Shown: positions 35,728 to 46,801, counted from the stretch's first letter. The stretch: 64,000 nucleotides of DNA from Aquimarina sp. MAR_2010_214 (GCF_002846555.1 NZ_PJMS01000001.1:1550001-1614000), one strand, 5' to 3'. Notes: generated by a model not told the origin, from the sequence alone. Numbers and translations are program-made.

Positions 35728-37794
35728 TTATTTCAGCTTTTTATCAGATAATCCTAATCCTTTAGCGAGATTAAAGAGATTTGTAAACAGGTTATTCTCA
35801 TCTGGATCTGTTGTTTTCTGTTTCAATTCTAGTAACAGGTTGGCAATAGTTAGATTTTTGATATCTTCAGAAGAGATCCCGTATTGGGTAGCGAATTCTT
35901 TTATTTTTTGTAAAAGATTCCCTTTTACATCTTCGCTGCCAAGTATAGCATCTTTTACATCCTGAATATTATCTGAATGTTTTACTAATCTATCGATTCC
36001 TTTGGCTCTTGTAATCTGACCCACTATCTGATCAAAGAACATAGTTTCACCACCTACAATATCTATATTAGCAGCTTTGAGAGCTTCTCCGATTACCTCT
36101 GCCTGAGCATCAGCAATTTCTTTTTGTATATTGATATGTGCCAGATCTACTTGTAATTCTTTATCTAAGCGTAGCTTAAATTCTTCGTGCTCTTTACCAA
36201 CTCCGTCAAGTTTCTTCATTGCTTCTGCTTTCTCTTCAATTCCGGCAGCGTCGGCAAGTGCTTTTTCTTTAATAACTTCGGCTTCTGCAAGTCCTTCTTC
36301 TCTAACGGCTTCTGCTTTTGCTTGAATTCCTGCGGCTTCTGCTTTTGCTTTTTTCTCAATGATTGTAGCTTCAACAAGACCTTCACGTTCATGAGCATCA
36401 GCTTTGGCATGCATCACTTGTGCTTCAGACATACCTAGTGTAGCTTCTTCTTTGGCTTGTGCTTCTGCTAAGGTTTTACGAGCCTCTGCTTCTTTCTCAC
36501 TAGCTTCTTTTTGCGCCTGAGCTTCAATATTAATTTCTTCAGCTTTTTGTTTTGCTGCTTCTTTTTGCGCTTCTGCAGCTTTGATTGTTCTGATCAATGA
36601 TTCTTCAGCATTAGCTTCTGCAATGGTAATTTTTACTTGTTTCTCACGATCAGCAGTCTTGAATGCTTCGATATCCTTCATGTTCTCTTGCTCTTCGACT
36701 ACCCCTTTTTCTAAGGTTACTCGATCACGAATCACATCCTGGATATTCTTTTTCTCAACTTCAACTACTTTTTCTTTTTCAATCTGAGCCAAAGTAACGA
36801 TACGCTCACGTTCTGTAGCTTCAAGCATTCTATCTTTTTCTACTCTTTCTGTTTCTACAACATCAGTTCGTTGTTTGTTTTTTGCAGCAACAATGATTTG
36901 TCGTTCCATATTCTCTTCTGCAACTTTTACTTTCTCTTGTGTAGCGATACGAGCAGTTTCAGATTTTAACCTTTCTTCTTCAGAGACTTTTAATATTTCT
37001 GCTTCTTCGCGAGATTTAATATTAGAAATTTCTCGTTTTTGTTGTTCTTCTTTTTCGGCTAATTGTTTATCTAGTTCTAGAATAGCTTCACGTGCTTCTA
37101 CATCCTGTTTACGGATTACTTTTTCTTCATCGCGTTTAATCAAATTTGATTTTATGTTTTGCGCAGCAGTAAGTTCAATAATTTTTTTAATTCCTTCTGC
37201 ATCCAGAATATTATCTGCTTTCATTACGTTTAGAGAAGTCTGTTCTAAATCATCAATTGCACAGTCGTCTAAGATATATCCATTTAGATCTGTACCAATA
37301 ATGTTCACAATTTCATCTCTAAATTCTCGTCTGGCTTCATATAGTTCTACGAATTCGAATTTTTTACCTACCGTTTTCAAAGCTTCAGAGAACTTAGCAT
37401 CAAAAAGACTACGTAAGGTATCAATTTCAGAAGCACGATTACAACCGATCGTTTGAGCAACATTGATGATATCTTCAACAGATTTGTTTACTCTAACAAA
37501 AAAGGCAACTTTAATATCTGCTCTTATATTATCTTTACATATTAATCCATTTACTCCGGTTCGTTCGATTTCTATTTTCTTGATAGAAATGTCCATAATT
37601 TCAACTTTGTGAAGTACTGGTATTACATATAGACCTTTATCAAAAGCAACTGCTGTTCCTCCAAAACCGGTACGTACAAGAGATTCTCCTTGCGGAATTT
37701 TCCTATAGAATATGGCGATTATTATAAAGTATAGTACGATAAGGAGTACTAATGCTACCACCACGATGATGGCTATGTTGGCTAGATTGCTCAT
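35728..37794 (-). CDS. Flotillin-like SPFH/Band-7 protein (YqiK type)
   Basis: 688 residues. Membrane helix at about 5-30 (IAIIVVVALVLLIVLYFIII). SPFH domain at about 30-210 (IPQGESLVRTGFGGTAVAFD, FVRVNKSVEDIINVAQTIGC). A very long Ala/Glu/Lys-rich coiled coil occupies about 220-590 (for example AEAEVIKEKALADAAGIEEK). Such proteins form large oligomers on the inner membrane and organise membrane domains. It is 5 bp after the NfeD-like gene, the usual flotillin/NfeD pairing. Confidence 0.93.
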   Translation of the reverse strand: MSNLANIAIIVVVALVLLIVLYFIIIAIFYRKIPQGESLVRTGFGGTAVAFDKGLYVIPVLHKVEIMDISIKKIEIERTGVNGLICKDNIRADIKVAFFVRVNKSVEDIINVAQTIGCNRASEIDTLRSLFDAKFSEALKTVGKKFEFVELYEARREFRDEIVNIIGTDLNGYILDDCAIDDLEQTSLNVMKADNILDAEGIKKIIELTAAQNIKSNLIKRDEEKVIRKQDVEAREAILELDKQLAEKEEQQKREISNIKSREEAEILKVSEEERLKSETARIATQEKVKVAEENMERQIIVAAKNKQRTDVVETERVEKDRMLEATERERIVTLAQIEKEKVVEVEKKNIQDVIRDRVTLEKGVVEEQENMKDIEAFKTADREKQVKITIAEANAEESLIRTIKAAEAQKEAAKQKAEEINIEAQAQKEASEKEAEARKTLAEAQAKEEATLGMSEAQVMHAKADAHEREGLVEATIIEKKAKAEAAGIQAKAEAVREEGLAEAEVIKEKALADAAGIEEKAEAMKKLDGVGKEHEEFKLRLDKELQVDLAHINIQKEIADAQAEVIGEALKAANIDIVGGETMFFDQIVGQITRAKGIDRLVKHSDNIQDVKDAILGSEDVKGNLLQKIKEFATQYGISSEDIKNLTIANLLLELKQKTTDPDENNLFTNLFNLAKGLGLSDKKLK

Positions 37795-37799
37795 AAATA

Positions 37800-38522
37800 T
37801 TAATTTAATGGTTGAATGATATAAAGTTGTTTGTTTTTTTCTTGATTAACGATCTCTACTGGTGTATTGGCCAAAATCTCCATTCCGTCTTTAGATTTTA
37901 CCATTACTTTGATAGGATCGGATTGTATTTTTATTTCTAAGGTCGAAATTTTATCTCCAGAAATTGAGCTTTGTAGTATCCCTTGTCGGCCTAATAATTC
38001 TAAAGCACTTTCGCCTTTATTATTAAAATTGGTAAAGAATCTCTTAAATGGGGTAGTAAATATCTTGGTTAAAAATAAGGCAGGAATAATACCTCCAAAG
38101 AAAAAAGTAAACCCAAAATCGTTATCGTAGCTATGTGTTATCGATGTGCCAGCCATTGTGATTGCCCACCAAAACAATACAAAAAACGAAAAGGTGAACA
38201 TAAATGGTAGCCCTACAAAATTGAAATAGATCAAAAATATCTGAAAGAAATTCAATTTACCTCGGCGGCGTATTACATCTTCTTTTTTTACTTCGGTATT
38301 AGAGATATCCTGAATATCGAGATTTGCTCGGGCATCAAAATCTGATTCCATATCGATATCAGCATCTACATCGGCATCTATATCTAAGTCAATATCTGCA
38401 TCAAAGAAGTCCAGATCCATACCTGTTAGCGTAGTAAGCAGCCAATACAGGATTAATAATCCAAACAATATGGTTAATGGTAGATTAACTATTGAAATTG
38501 CTATGTCAAATAATTCTTTCAA
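37800..38522 (-). CDS. NfeD/YqiJ-like membrane protein with OB fold
   Basis: 240 residues. N-terminal helix at about 15-33, then a strikingly acidic segment (DFFDADIDLDIDADVDADID), two more helices at about 95-125 (FFQIFLIYFNFVGLPFMFTF) and 140-165, and a C-terminal OB-like domain (LGRQGILQSSISGDKISTLE, DPIKVMVKSKDGMEILA). NfeD-family proteins are the standard partners of flotillins and are thought to stabilise or anchor them. Operonic with the flotillin gene. Confidence 0.82.
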   Translation of the reverse strand: MKELFDIAISIVNLPLTILFGLLILYWLLTTLTGMDLDFFDADIDLDIDADVDADIDMESDFDARANLDIQDISNTEVKKEDVIRRRGKLNFFQIFLIYFNFVGLPFMFTFSFFVLFWWAITMAGTSITHSYDNDFGFTFFFGGIIPALFLTKIFTTPFKRFFTNFNNKGESALELLGRQGILQSSISGDKISTLEIKIQSDPIKVMVKSKDGMEILANTPVEIVNQEKNKQLYIIQPLN

Positions 38523-38543
38523 GATAGATGGTTGTTTAAAAAG

Positions 38544-38660
38544 TTAATTATCTCTTTGTTCAAAATCTTTACTCAATTTTATCTTAATCCTTCGGATAAT
38601 TAGGAAAATAAGAACGAATAGAAGTACTCCTCCAAAAAGCAGAAACATTAGCGTTTCCAT
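38544..38660 (-). CDS. 38-residue single-pass membrane peptide
   Basis: ATG 38660-38658 to TAA 38546-38544. The peptide begins METLMFLLFGGVLLFVLIFL and continues IIRRIKIKLSKDFEQRDN: one hydrophobic helix, a positive patch (cytoplasmic side), and a polar tail. It fits exactly between the YbjQ-like and NfeD-like genes on the same strand, 11 bp after the former. The clean TM-plus-basic-tail pattern and position support a real gene. A small regulator of the flotillin or PspA system is a guess. Confidence 0.55.
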   Translation of the reverse strand: METLMFLLFGGVLLFVLIFLIIRRIKIKLSKDFEQRDN

Positions 38661-38671
38661 AGTGTCAGAAG

Positions 38672-38986
38672 TTATTTAAATCTTACTGCAGTACCATAGG
38701 CTAGTATTTCTGATGCGCCTTGCATAACCATTGATGTCGTAAGTCTGATATTTATTACCGCATCTGCACCTATTTTTTTTGCGTCCTGGATCATTCTTTG
38801 CATTGCTTGATCTCTGGATTGAGCTTGAAGCTTTGTATATTCTTCAATTTCTCCACCTACAATATTTTTTAAACCAGCAAAAACATCTCTGCCAATATTT
38901 CTCGATCTTACTGTACTTCCTCTGGCAATGCCCAATATTTCATATACTTCTTTACCAGGAATATTTTCTGTTGTTGAAATTATCAT
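38672..38986 (-). CDS. YbjQ/UPF0145-family protein
   Basis: 104 residues, full length for the family. Signature stretches are EILGIARGSTVRSRNIGRDV, FAGLKNIVGGEIEEYTKLQA, GADAVINIRLTTSMVMQGAS and EILAYGTAV. The family forms pentameric rings; its biochemical role is not settled (sometimes labelled heavy-metal binding). It lies between PspA and the NfeD-like gene. Confidence 0.92.
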   Translation of the reverse strand: MIISTTENIPGKEVYEILGIARGSTVRSRNIGRDVFAGLKNIVGGEIEEYTKLQAQSRDQAMQRMIQDAKKIGADAVINIRLTTSMVMQGASEILAYGTAVRFK

Positions 38987-39058
38987 AGTGTTTTGATTTA
39001 AAAGTTTTTATTTCATTGGTATTGTTAGAAATTGATCTCTTAGGCGAGGTTGGGAGGT

Positions 39059-39772
39059 CTATTTCTTTTTATCATCTATCCCTAGCTGTTCTTTAAGCTT
39101 TGCTAAATCATCTTCGGCATTGGCTTCTGTGACGTCTATGGCTTTATCGATTTCTTCATCAATAGATTTAGAAGTATTGGCAATGTCTCCATAAGCTTCA
39201 GCCAAAGCTTCTTCTTGATTTACTTTGTCTTTCATACGTTCTAGCATAGAAACTGTACTTGAACTATCGATTTCTGCCATTTGCTTATTCACATTTTTTG
39301 TAGCAGTAGAAACCTTCACACGTGCTTTTAGGGTTTTTAATTCGTTTTCCCATTTGCTTATATTCTGTTTGATCTCTTGAACATTTTTTTCTAATTGACT
39401 AACAGAAGAATCAAATTTTTCAGATTCACCTTTACTACGATTTACATGCAGCATAGCTTCTTCTTTTTTTACCAAAGCTTCTTTAGCTAATCGATCAGCT
39501 TCTGTAACATCCAGATCACCATTTTGCGCTTTTTTTAGAATCAGCATTGCTTTTTGTTGATAATCTTCTGCTTTTGAAACAAATTCTTCGGTGTCATTTT
39601 TGGCTCTTATTGCCATCGCTTTTACCTGGGCTAAAGCTTCAAGACTTTTTTCTAAATCAGTTTTCATATCTCGTATTCCTTGTTCGGTCATTTTGATAGG
39701 ATCCTCCATTTTATCAATAGCAGAATTAGCTTCTGCTTCACCTATTTTGAATAATCGCTTAAAAAAGTTCAT
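39059..39772 (-). CDS. PspA/IM30-family membrane-stress protein
   Basis: 237 residues, almost wholly helical. N-terminal amphipathic helix FFKRLFKIGEAEANSAIDKM then EDPIKMTEQGIRDM, typical of PspA/Vipp1/YjfJ. The long coiled coil at about 25-190 builds the ESCRT-III-like hairpin. It binds stressed inner membranes and reduces proton leak. It is 4 bp from the YbjN-like gene, and together with flotillin and NfeD forms a known functional neighbourhood. Confidence 0.93.
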   Translation of the reverse strand: MNFFKRLFKIGEAEANSAIDKMEDPIKMTEQGIRDMKTDLEKSLEALAQVKAMAIRAKNDTEEFVSKAEDYQQKAMLILKKAQNGDLDVTEADRLAKEALVKKEEAMLHVNRSKGESEKFDSSVSQLEKNVQEIKQNISKWENELKTLKARVKVSTATKNVNKQMAEIDSSSTVSMLERMKDKVNQEEALAEAYGDIANTSKSIDEEIDKAIDVTEANAEDDLAKLKEQLGIDDKKK

Positions 39773-39776
39773 AGTA

Positions 39777-40172
39777 TTAGTATTTTGAATAATTTATAAT
39801 TTGGTCAGAATATTCACTTAACAATAACCCTAAAGAGTTTAAAGAACCTTCGAGTTCATTAAGATCTAGGTTTTCTACTTGCAAGGTGTCTCTAAAGATT
39901 ACTTTCTCGCCAGACTGATCAAGAACAAAAGCACCATGTACGATATCTCGATTTTTCTGAAGTAAGTTTCGATAAACAACCTCATTTTTATTTTTGATAT
40001 TAAAAATATGTTGTTCCATTATTAAAATAGGAGGTGCGACTCCAAGAATCATATTTTTGATTCCTTCATTTTCTTTACTAATCATGATAATACCTTCTCC
40101 TATATTTTCGTGAATGATATCGTAGTTGAGTTGAAGTAAAAAGTCTTTTACCAGTTGAAAATGATCTTGCAT
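39777..40172 (-). CDS. YbjN/CesT-like small protein, partner of PspA
   Basis: 131 residues without signal or membrane segments. The pattern QDHFQLVKDFLLQLNYDIIH, then IIMISKENEGIKNMILGVAP and VVYRNLLQKNRDIVHGAFVL, is that of YbjN / type-III-chaperone-like folds often labelled 'chaperone Tir' in this phylum. First gene of the unit with pspA. It probably binds PspA or another component; this is inferred from position. Confidence 0.7.
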   Translation of the reverse strand: MQDHFQLVKDFLLQLNYDIIHENIGEGIIMISKENEGIKNMILGVAPPILIMEQHIFNIKNKNEVVYRNLLQKNRDIVHGAFVLDQSGEKVIFRDTLQVENLDLNELEGSLNSLGLLLSEYSDQIINYSKY

Positions 40173-40274
40173 GTGACGGTTTATTTGATTGATAATTAGT
40201 AATTCTTTCAGATTGTTTGACTGTGTATCAATATTACAAAAAGCAGTACAACTTTTCGATAAAATCTATAACTA

Positions 40275-40497
40275 AATTAGCTAGATAATATACAATGACT
40301 ATCATGGGTATGATGATTTTTTAGATTAATAATTTAGTGTGTTGCTAAAAATTTTAGTAATGTTCTTTTTTCTATTGGAATAAAATGTCATGTGGAAAAA
40401 TATCTCTACTAAAATTAGCATTTTTAAAAAGTATTAGCTAATATTGTTAGTGTAAATGTACGATTATTTTTTATAATTGCAAATAAAATTAGCAAAA
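40275..40497 (+). promoter_or_regulatory. Cluster of TTAGC(A/T) sites upstream of the XRE regulator
   Basis: Five TTAGCA/TTAGCT hexamers occur in about 225 bp: near 40277, 40342 (as TGCTAA), 40415, 40434 and 40489. The pair ATTAGCAT..ATTAGCTAAT is 20 bp apart. The clustering just before a HTH gene suggests operators for autoregulation, but AT-rich background makes chance hits likely. The divergent YbjN/PspA unit starts at 40172 and could share control. Confidence 0.3.
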
Positions 40498-41259
40498 ATG
40501 TCTTTTTTTGGAAAAAATATAAAAAAAATACGAAGTGTTAAAGGTTTAAGTCAGCAAGCTTTTGCAGAGTTATTTGACTTAAAACGTGGTACTTTGGGAG
40601 CTTATGAAGAGGGTAGAAGTGAGCCGAAGATCGAAACACTAATTAAAGTAGCTAATCATTTTAGCATAGTCATAGATGATTTATTAACAAATGAACTTAC
40701 CGTAAATCAACTTTTGAAGTTTAAAGGTGATCTTACTACTTATGCAGAGGATGTTAAACGAGAAAAATTTGCGATCATTCCTTGTATAACAGAAAATACA
40801 GCTGGTGATTATGTTGCTTTATATAATAAAGAAGGTTTTGTTAAAGAGTTGCCAACTATGCAATTGCCTGTAAACCCAACCAAAGAATTTAGAGGGTATA
40901 CCGTAAGTAACTTGGAAATGACTTCTCATGATAAAGGTTTTTACCCAAAAGATGTTGTAGTAGGAGAAAAAGTTCCGGCAACTGTAATTAAAAAATTAAA
41001 TAATGGGACATTGGTTTTTGTAGTAGTTGAAGACAAACTAATTTTTAGAAGATTATATGTTGCAAAAGGTAATGTAGTATTAAGAGCAGATCATAAAAAT
41101 ATTGAAGATTCAATATACCCTTTGTCAGAAATTAAAGAATTATGGAGAGTTAGATATGTGTTTTTTAGACGTATACCCGAATTTGGAGATCTTGTGGAAG
41201 ATAAATTGTTGATGATAGAACAAGAATTGTTGAAGATGAAAGACCGGCTATCGCAATAG
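40498..41259 (+). CDS. XRE-family regulator with S24/LexA-like C-terminal domain
   Basis: 253 residues from ATG 40498 (MSFFGKNIKKIRSVKGLSQQ); a TTG at 40477 is less likely. Canonical HTH at about 5-60 (LSQQAFAELFDLKRGTLGAY, EEGRSEPKIETLIKVANHF). The C-terminal half resembles the S24 peptidase fold of phage repressors (GYTVSNLEMTSHDKGFYPKD, VVVGEKVPATVI), but the expected Ser-Met is replaced by Glu-Met, so self-cleavage is doubtful. Such proteins are common solitary regulators in Bacteroidota. Divergent from the PspA cluster. Confidence 0.88.
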   Translation: MSFFGKNIKKIRSVKGLSQQAFAELFDLKRGTLGAYEEGRSEPKIETLIKVANHFSIVIDDLLTNELTVNQLLKFKGDLTTYAEDVKREKFAIIPCITENTAGDYVALYNKEGFVKELPTMQLPVNPTKEFRGYTVSNLEMTSHDKGFYPKDVVVGEKVPATVIKKLNNGTLVFVVVEDKLIFRRLYVAKGNVVLRADHKNIEDSIYPLSEIKELWRVRYVFFRRIPEFGDLVEDKLLMIEQELLKMKDRLSQ

Positions 41260-41445
41260 TATTATTGTGTTATAGATTTTTTAATTAGTCTAAAATGAAC
41301 TTTAAAAAATAGAAATTCTTCTTTGATTTCTCTTTAAAAGGTAATAGAAACCTATTTTAACTTTTTTTAAACCCACTTTATCAGAATTCACTTCATATAC
41401 GAAGGGAGTGCTTCTACTTTTGTTTTCATTATTATTTGTAATTAG

Positions 41446-41706
41446 ATAAAAAATGTAAAACTAGGAACTCATGGTAATGTAAAAACTACCGTAGGTTATA
41501 TTGAAGATTTTATGTACGCTACAAGTACATCAATAGCGAGTTATAAAAATAAGCTTCATTGGCAATTGAGTAAAGGGTACACTAAATCATCATGGCGCGA
41601 AGATCTGATAATATCACGTCAGGTTTTAGATGAATCATATAATCAAACTTCTATTTCACCATTTGCTCCAGAAACATTGGATTTTAGAAAATGGATAGAG
41701 CAATAA
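41446..41706 (+). pseudogene. Possible gene remnant without a proper start
   Basis: An open frame runs from a TAG at 41443 to the stop at 41704. The first ATG is at 41512, but the frame upstream of it already reads like protein (VKLGTHGNVKTTVGYIEDF), and no ATG, GTG or TTG precedes it. The remaining peptide has good composition (WQLSKGYTKSSWREDLIISR, PFAPETLDFRKWIEQ). This fits the 3' end of a decayed gene, or a 64-residue protein starting at 41512. No family recognised. Confidence 0.35.
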
Positions 41707-42077
41707 ATGGTATTGCTAATTTTTGACTTATTCATTTATCTTTTTTTAAAAGTAATTTGCTGATTATTATGATTTTATGAAATATATTTTTAAATTATGA
41801 TGGACATTGCGGAGTTGTTTTGCGCATAATTTGTAATCAGATTTCTATGCTTTATTATATCTTCAAAATACTACGCATATGAGGCTGTGTTTTATATTAA
41901 TCTTTACCGAATAAAATAAAGAAAAACGAAGTCTTAAAGAAGTTCGTTTTTTATTTTATTGGAGTTATTCAATTCTAAAGTACACATTTATCATTATCAT
42001 ATGAATTTATAAAAGGATTAAATAGCTTGATAGTTTTTTTATATCGAAAACTTAAAAACAATAAATGTATTTTATTG

Positions 42078-42085
42078 TAAATTTG
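42078..42085 (+). promoter_or_regulatory. -7 element of katG
   Basis: TAAATTTG, an exact TAnnTTTG match, 41 bp before the katG ATG. The -33 TTG is missing, which would fit a promoter that needs an activator. Confidence 0.45.
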
Positions 42086-42111
42086 AAAGAGCAAGAACAA
42101 TGATCATCTAA

Positions 42112-44364
<2,253 letters not shown>

Positions 44365-44396
44365 TAATAGTAATAAATTATAAGAAGATTAAAGCA

Positions 44397-44423
44397 ACGG
44401 GTGGTTTGTTGCAAACCACCTGT
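44397..44423 (+). terminator. Intrinsic terminator of katG
   Basis: ACGGGTGGTTTG (44397-44408), loop TTG, CAAACCACCTGT (44412-44423), followed by TTTTT. One mismatch in the stem. A second small hairpin ACCGTA..TACGGT lies about 45 bp further on. Confidence 0.85.
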
Positions 44424-44644
44424 TTTTATTACATGATAAAAGGCGTGAAATTTTAATAAGACTACCGTACTAATTCATACGGTAACTTTTGGTCAAAAAG
44501 GGATCTTTACATTATTAGTTGAAATAGAACGGAGATATAGTTACTGGGGATACCTGTGTATTTAAAGTAGAAATACATGTTAAAAATTGAGGTTTAGTAG
44601 ATTTCAAGATTATTTAAGCTTACTCAGTGAACAGAAACAACGAT

Positions 44645-45208
44645 ATGGAAAGTATAAAATCGGTAAATATCAGATCTATTGATTTTAGAAGGCAATTGTT
44701 AATGTCCTCTGATATGGTAGCTGTTTTTGAATCTTTCTTAAAAGAAAACATCGGAAATGAGGTATTAGTTATAAATACTAATATCGGAATGGAGGTGTAT
44801 TATTTCTCTAATAATGATTATAGTATATTTATTAGAGAAAGTATCTTATTGTATACACTTACTCAAATAGATCGTAAAACACTCAAATTTAAAAATAATC
44901 AGAATAAGGAAGAGGTGTGTCAGAGTTTTTGTCAAGCATTAGTTACATTTTCTCAATACCCTCAAATCTTTTTGGCATACACAAAAAAATTTATTCATCT
45001 TAAAGACAAAAACAAATCGAGCAAATTTGTGATCCCTATTTTAGATAGTTTTTTTGAAAAAGTGCTTAAGGAACTTTTAAAGACAGGTAAAATACCACAC
45101 TACGAAAAGATAAAAAAAGCAAAAAGCAAATCTCAAAAACCCAATCCTTATAAAAATATTATTGAAAATTTAATTTCTGAAATTTTATTAAAGAAACATT
45201 CTAATTAG
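44645..45208 (+). CDS. Protein of unknown function
   Basis: 187 residues from ATG 44645 (MESIKSVNIRSIDFRRQLL); a GTG at 44627 would add six. No signal or membrane helix. Helical C-terminal half (CQSFCQALVTFSQYPQIFLA) and a Lys-rich tail (KIKKAKSKSQKPNPYKN). The middle faintly recalls the ligand-binding half of TetR-type regulators, but no DNA-binding HTH is present. The family is not recognised and no operon partner is evident. Confidence 0.6.
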   Translation: MESIKSVNIRSIDFRRQLLMSSDMVAVFESFLKENIGNEVLVINTNIGMEVYYFSNNDYSIFIRESILLYTLTQIDRKTLKFKNNQNKEEVCQSFCQALVTFSQYPQIFLAYTKKFIHLKDKNKSSKFVIPILDSFFEKVLKELLKTGKIPHYEKIKKAKSKSQKPNPYKNIIENLISEILLKKHSN

Positions 45209-45588
45209 TTGTGTTTTAGAATTAAAACTATCTCAATAGTGAGATAATGTTTAAATATTAAGATGGTGAACAGGGGAAAAACCCCCTTAAAACCATGTAC
45301 TCTACGTTAACATTTGTAGTATTTAACTTTCTTTTTTGAGTAAAAAAATGTTAAAGTTTCAGTAAAAACACCTATTTATCGTCGAAATACATGGTGTTTT
45401 GGTGATTACGTAAATATATTACGTTTTTACCGTATTCGAATATTGATAATCTATACTACCTTTATAATGAATTGATTACGGAGAATTATATCGATTCAAG
45501 ATTAAAAGTAAATTCGTCAAAATGTAAAATAATCTTCTATTGCCCCAGAAGAATGTTTAACACGGTTTAAAAGAATAAGAATTAAAAA
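45209..45588. other. 380-bp gap with a G-run/C-run quasi-palindrome
   Basis: No gene. CAGGGGAAAAACCCCCTTAA lies at 45271-45290, resembling the elements at 26551, 53178 and 59828, although the downstream GGGTATT and -7 blocks are not at the matching spacing here. The promoter of the metzincin gene should lie in this gap. Confidence 0.4.
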
Positions 45589-46401
45589 ATGATTCTTCTT
45601 TTAAAATACCAATACTTCTTACCCCGGAGGTATCCCAAATCTAAAAAAATGACGAAAATTACTAAACCTACATTCAACAGTTCTATAGTTAATAGTATAC
45701 TTCAGATCGAGAACTTTTTCTATAACGTCTTTCTTAAGACTTCATTTAATATTAATAAAAATGGTTTTGAAGGAACCTTTAAAAAGGTATGCCAACGATT
45801 CCTTTTTATAATATCGATTCCTTTTTTGTTGTCTTGTAGTGCAGGTGATGACCTTAATTCTGTTGATGTAGAGCCAGAATTTGTGGCCTTAGAGAAAATT
45901 ATAAAAGTTAACATCATTTATGTAGAATCTTCAGAAACTTCAAATAAATCATCATATACTCTTAACGAAGCAGAATTTATAAACTATTTAAATGGAGAAT
46001 ATTTTCACAGATTTGGAATAGGGTTAGAGTTAGGTGAGTCCAAGAGTTTAATTAATGAAGAACTTTATGATCTTAGAGATAATGCAGGTTCAGAACCTAG
46101 CACATTTTTGATGCAGTCCCGAGAATCGTATGATAAAAGTAAAGTGAATATATATATTGTTAAGAGATGTAATATCCTTGGTATTGCAGGAATTGGAAGG
46201 GATCAAAGAGTATTGATGACAGATGAAAATCTATTTACTTCAACGGCTCCACATGAAATAGGACATGCTTTAGGTTTGTTTCATAGTCACGAATCAGAAA
46301 ACATTATGAATACAATAAACAAGGATTCTAGGCATAATTTTAATAAAGATCAGGAAAAGAAAATAAAGAAACGAATTGATGAAATTAATTTAAATAATTA
46401 A
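45589..46401 (+). CDS. Metzincin-type zinc metalloprotease with lipoprotein signal
   Basis: 270 residues. Zinc site HEIGHALGLFH (His222, Glu223, His226, His232) followed closely by the Met-turn ENIMN, the HExxHxxGxxH metzincin pattern. A lipobox-like stretch FLFIISIPFLLS-Cys83 precedes the mature part. The ~65 residues before it (start at 45589 or 45649) have no Met near the signal, which is unusual; either the signal is internal or an upstream frameshift lies hidden. The protease probably acts on the cell surface or in the periplasm. Confidence 0.8.
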   Translation: MILLLKYQYFLPRRYPKSKKMTKITKPTFNSSIVNSILQIENFFYNVFLKTSFNINKNGFEGTFKKVCQRFLFIISIPFLLSCSAGDDLNSVDVEPEFVALEKIIKVNIIYVESSETSNKSSYTLNEAEFINYLNGEYFHRFGIGLELGESKSLINEELYDLRDNAGSEPSTFLMQSRESYDKSKVNIYIVKRCNILGIAGIGRDQRVLMTDENLFTSTAPHEIGHALGLFHSHESENIMNTINKDSRHNFNKDQEKKIKKRIDEINLNN

Positions 46402-46487
46402 ACTCAATTATAATAGCTATACCCAATAGCTTAGCCATTAAATAATATATAATCTATTATTGACATGATATTAAATCAAATATAATT

Positions 46488-46637
46488 ATGGGTTACCTTT
46501 TAGATAAATATAATAATAAATTCATGTACCAACCATACCTAAATAGACCTACGGTATTCATATTCTTTAAATTCAATACTAAAGGATCGTTATACTTAAA
46601 ACGATCATTGTTTAAGACTGATGGAGATATTAACTAA
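46488..46637 (+). CDS. Possible 49-residue ORF of unknown status
   Basis: ATG 46488 to TAA 46635-46637; the peptide begins MGYLLDKYNNKFMYQPYLN and is basic. There is no known motif, and an inverted repeat GGATCGTT..AACGATC inside it could equally be RNA structure. Otherwise the 346-bp gap between the metzincin and the SDHY gene shows nothing. Confidence 0.2.
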   Translation: MGYLLDKYNNKFMYQPYLNRPTVFIFFKFNTKGSLYLKRSLFKTDGDIN

Positions 46638-46801
46638 TTAAATTGATATTCCAAAGGAAGTAGAGTTTTTAAGATAATATGCGATAATGTACAGTTCAAT
46701 ACATTCGCGGTACAGTTCGATTCATTTAGTTTTTTATATAGGACATAGTGTTCCACCTTTGCATTAATAAAATCAATCAATTAATCAAAAAACGAACAGT
46801 T

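Noticed and set aside
36875..37456. 193-codon plus-strand frame opposite the flotillin gene
   Set aside because: Ser/Phe/Cys-rich mirror of the Glu/Lys/Ala coiled coil; an antisense shadow.
42020..42050. OxyR site upstream of katG
   Set aside because: Only a loose GATAG-N7-ATATC dyad in AT-rich DNA; no second half-site pair at the right phase.
44627..45208. TetR-family regulator
   Set aside because: Only a faint resemblance in the helical half; no N-terminal HTH of the family is present.
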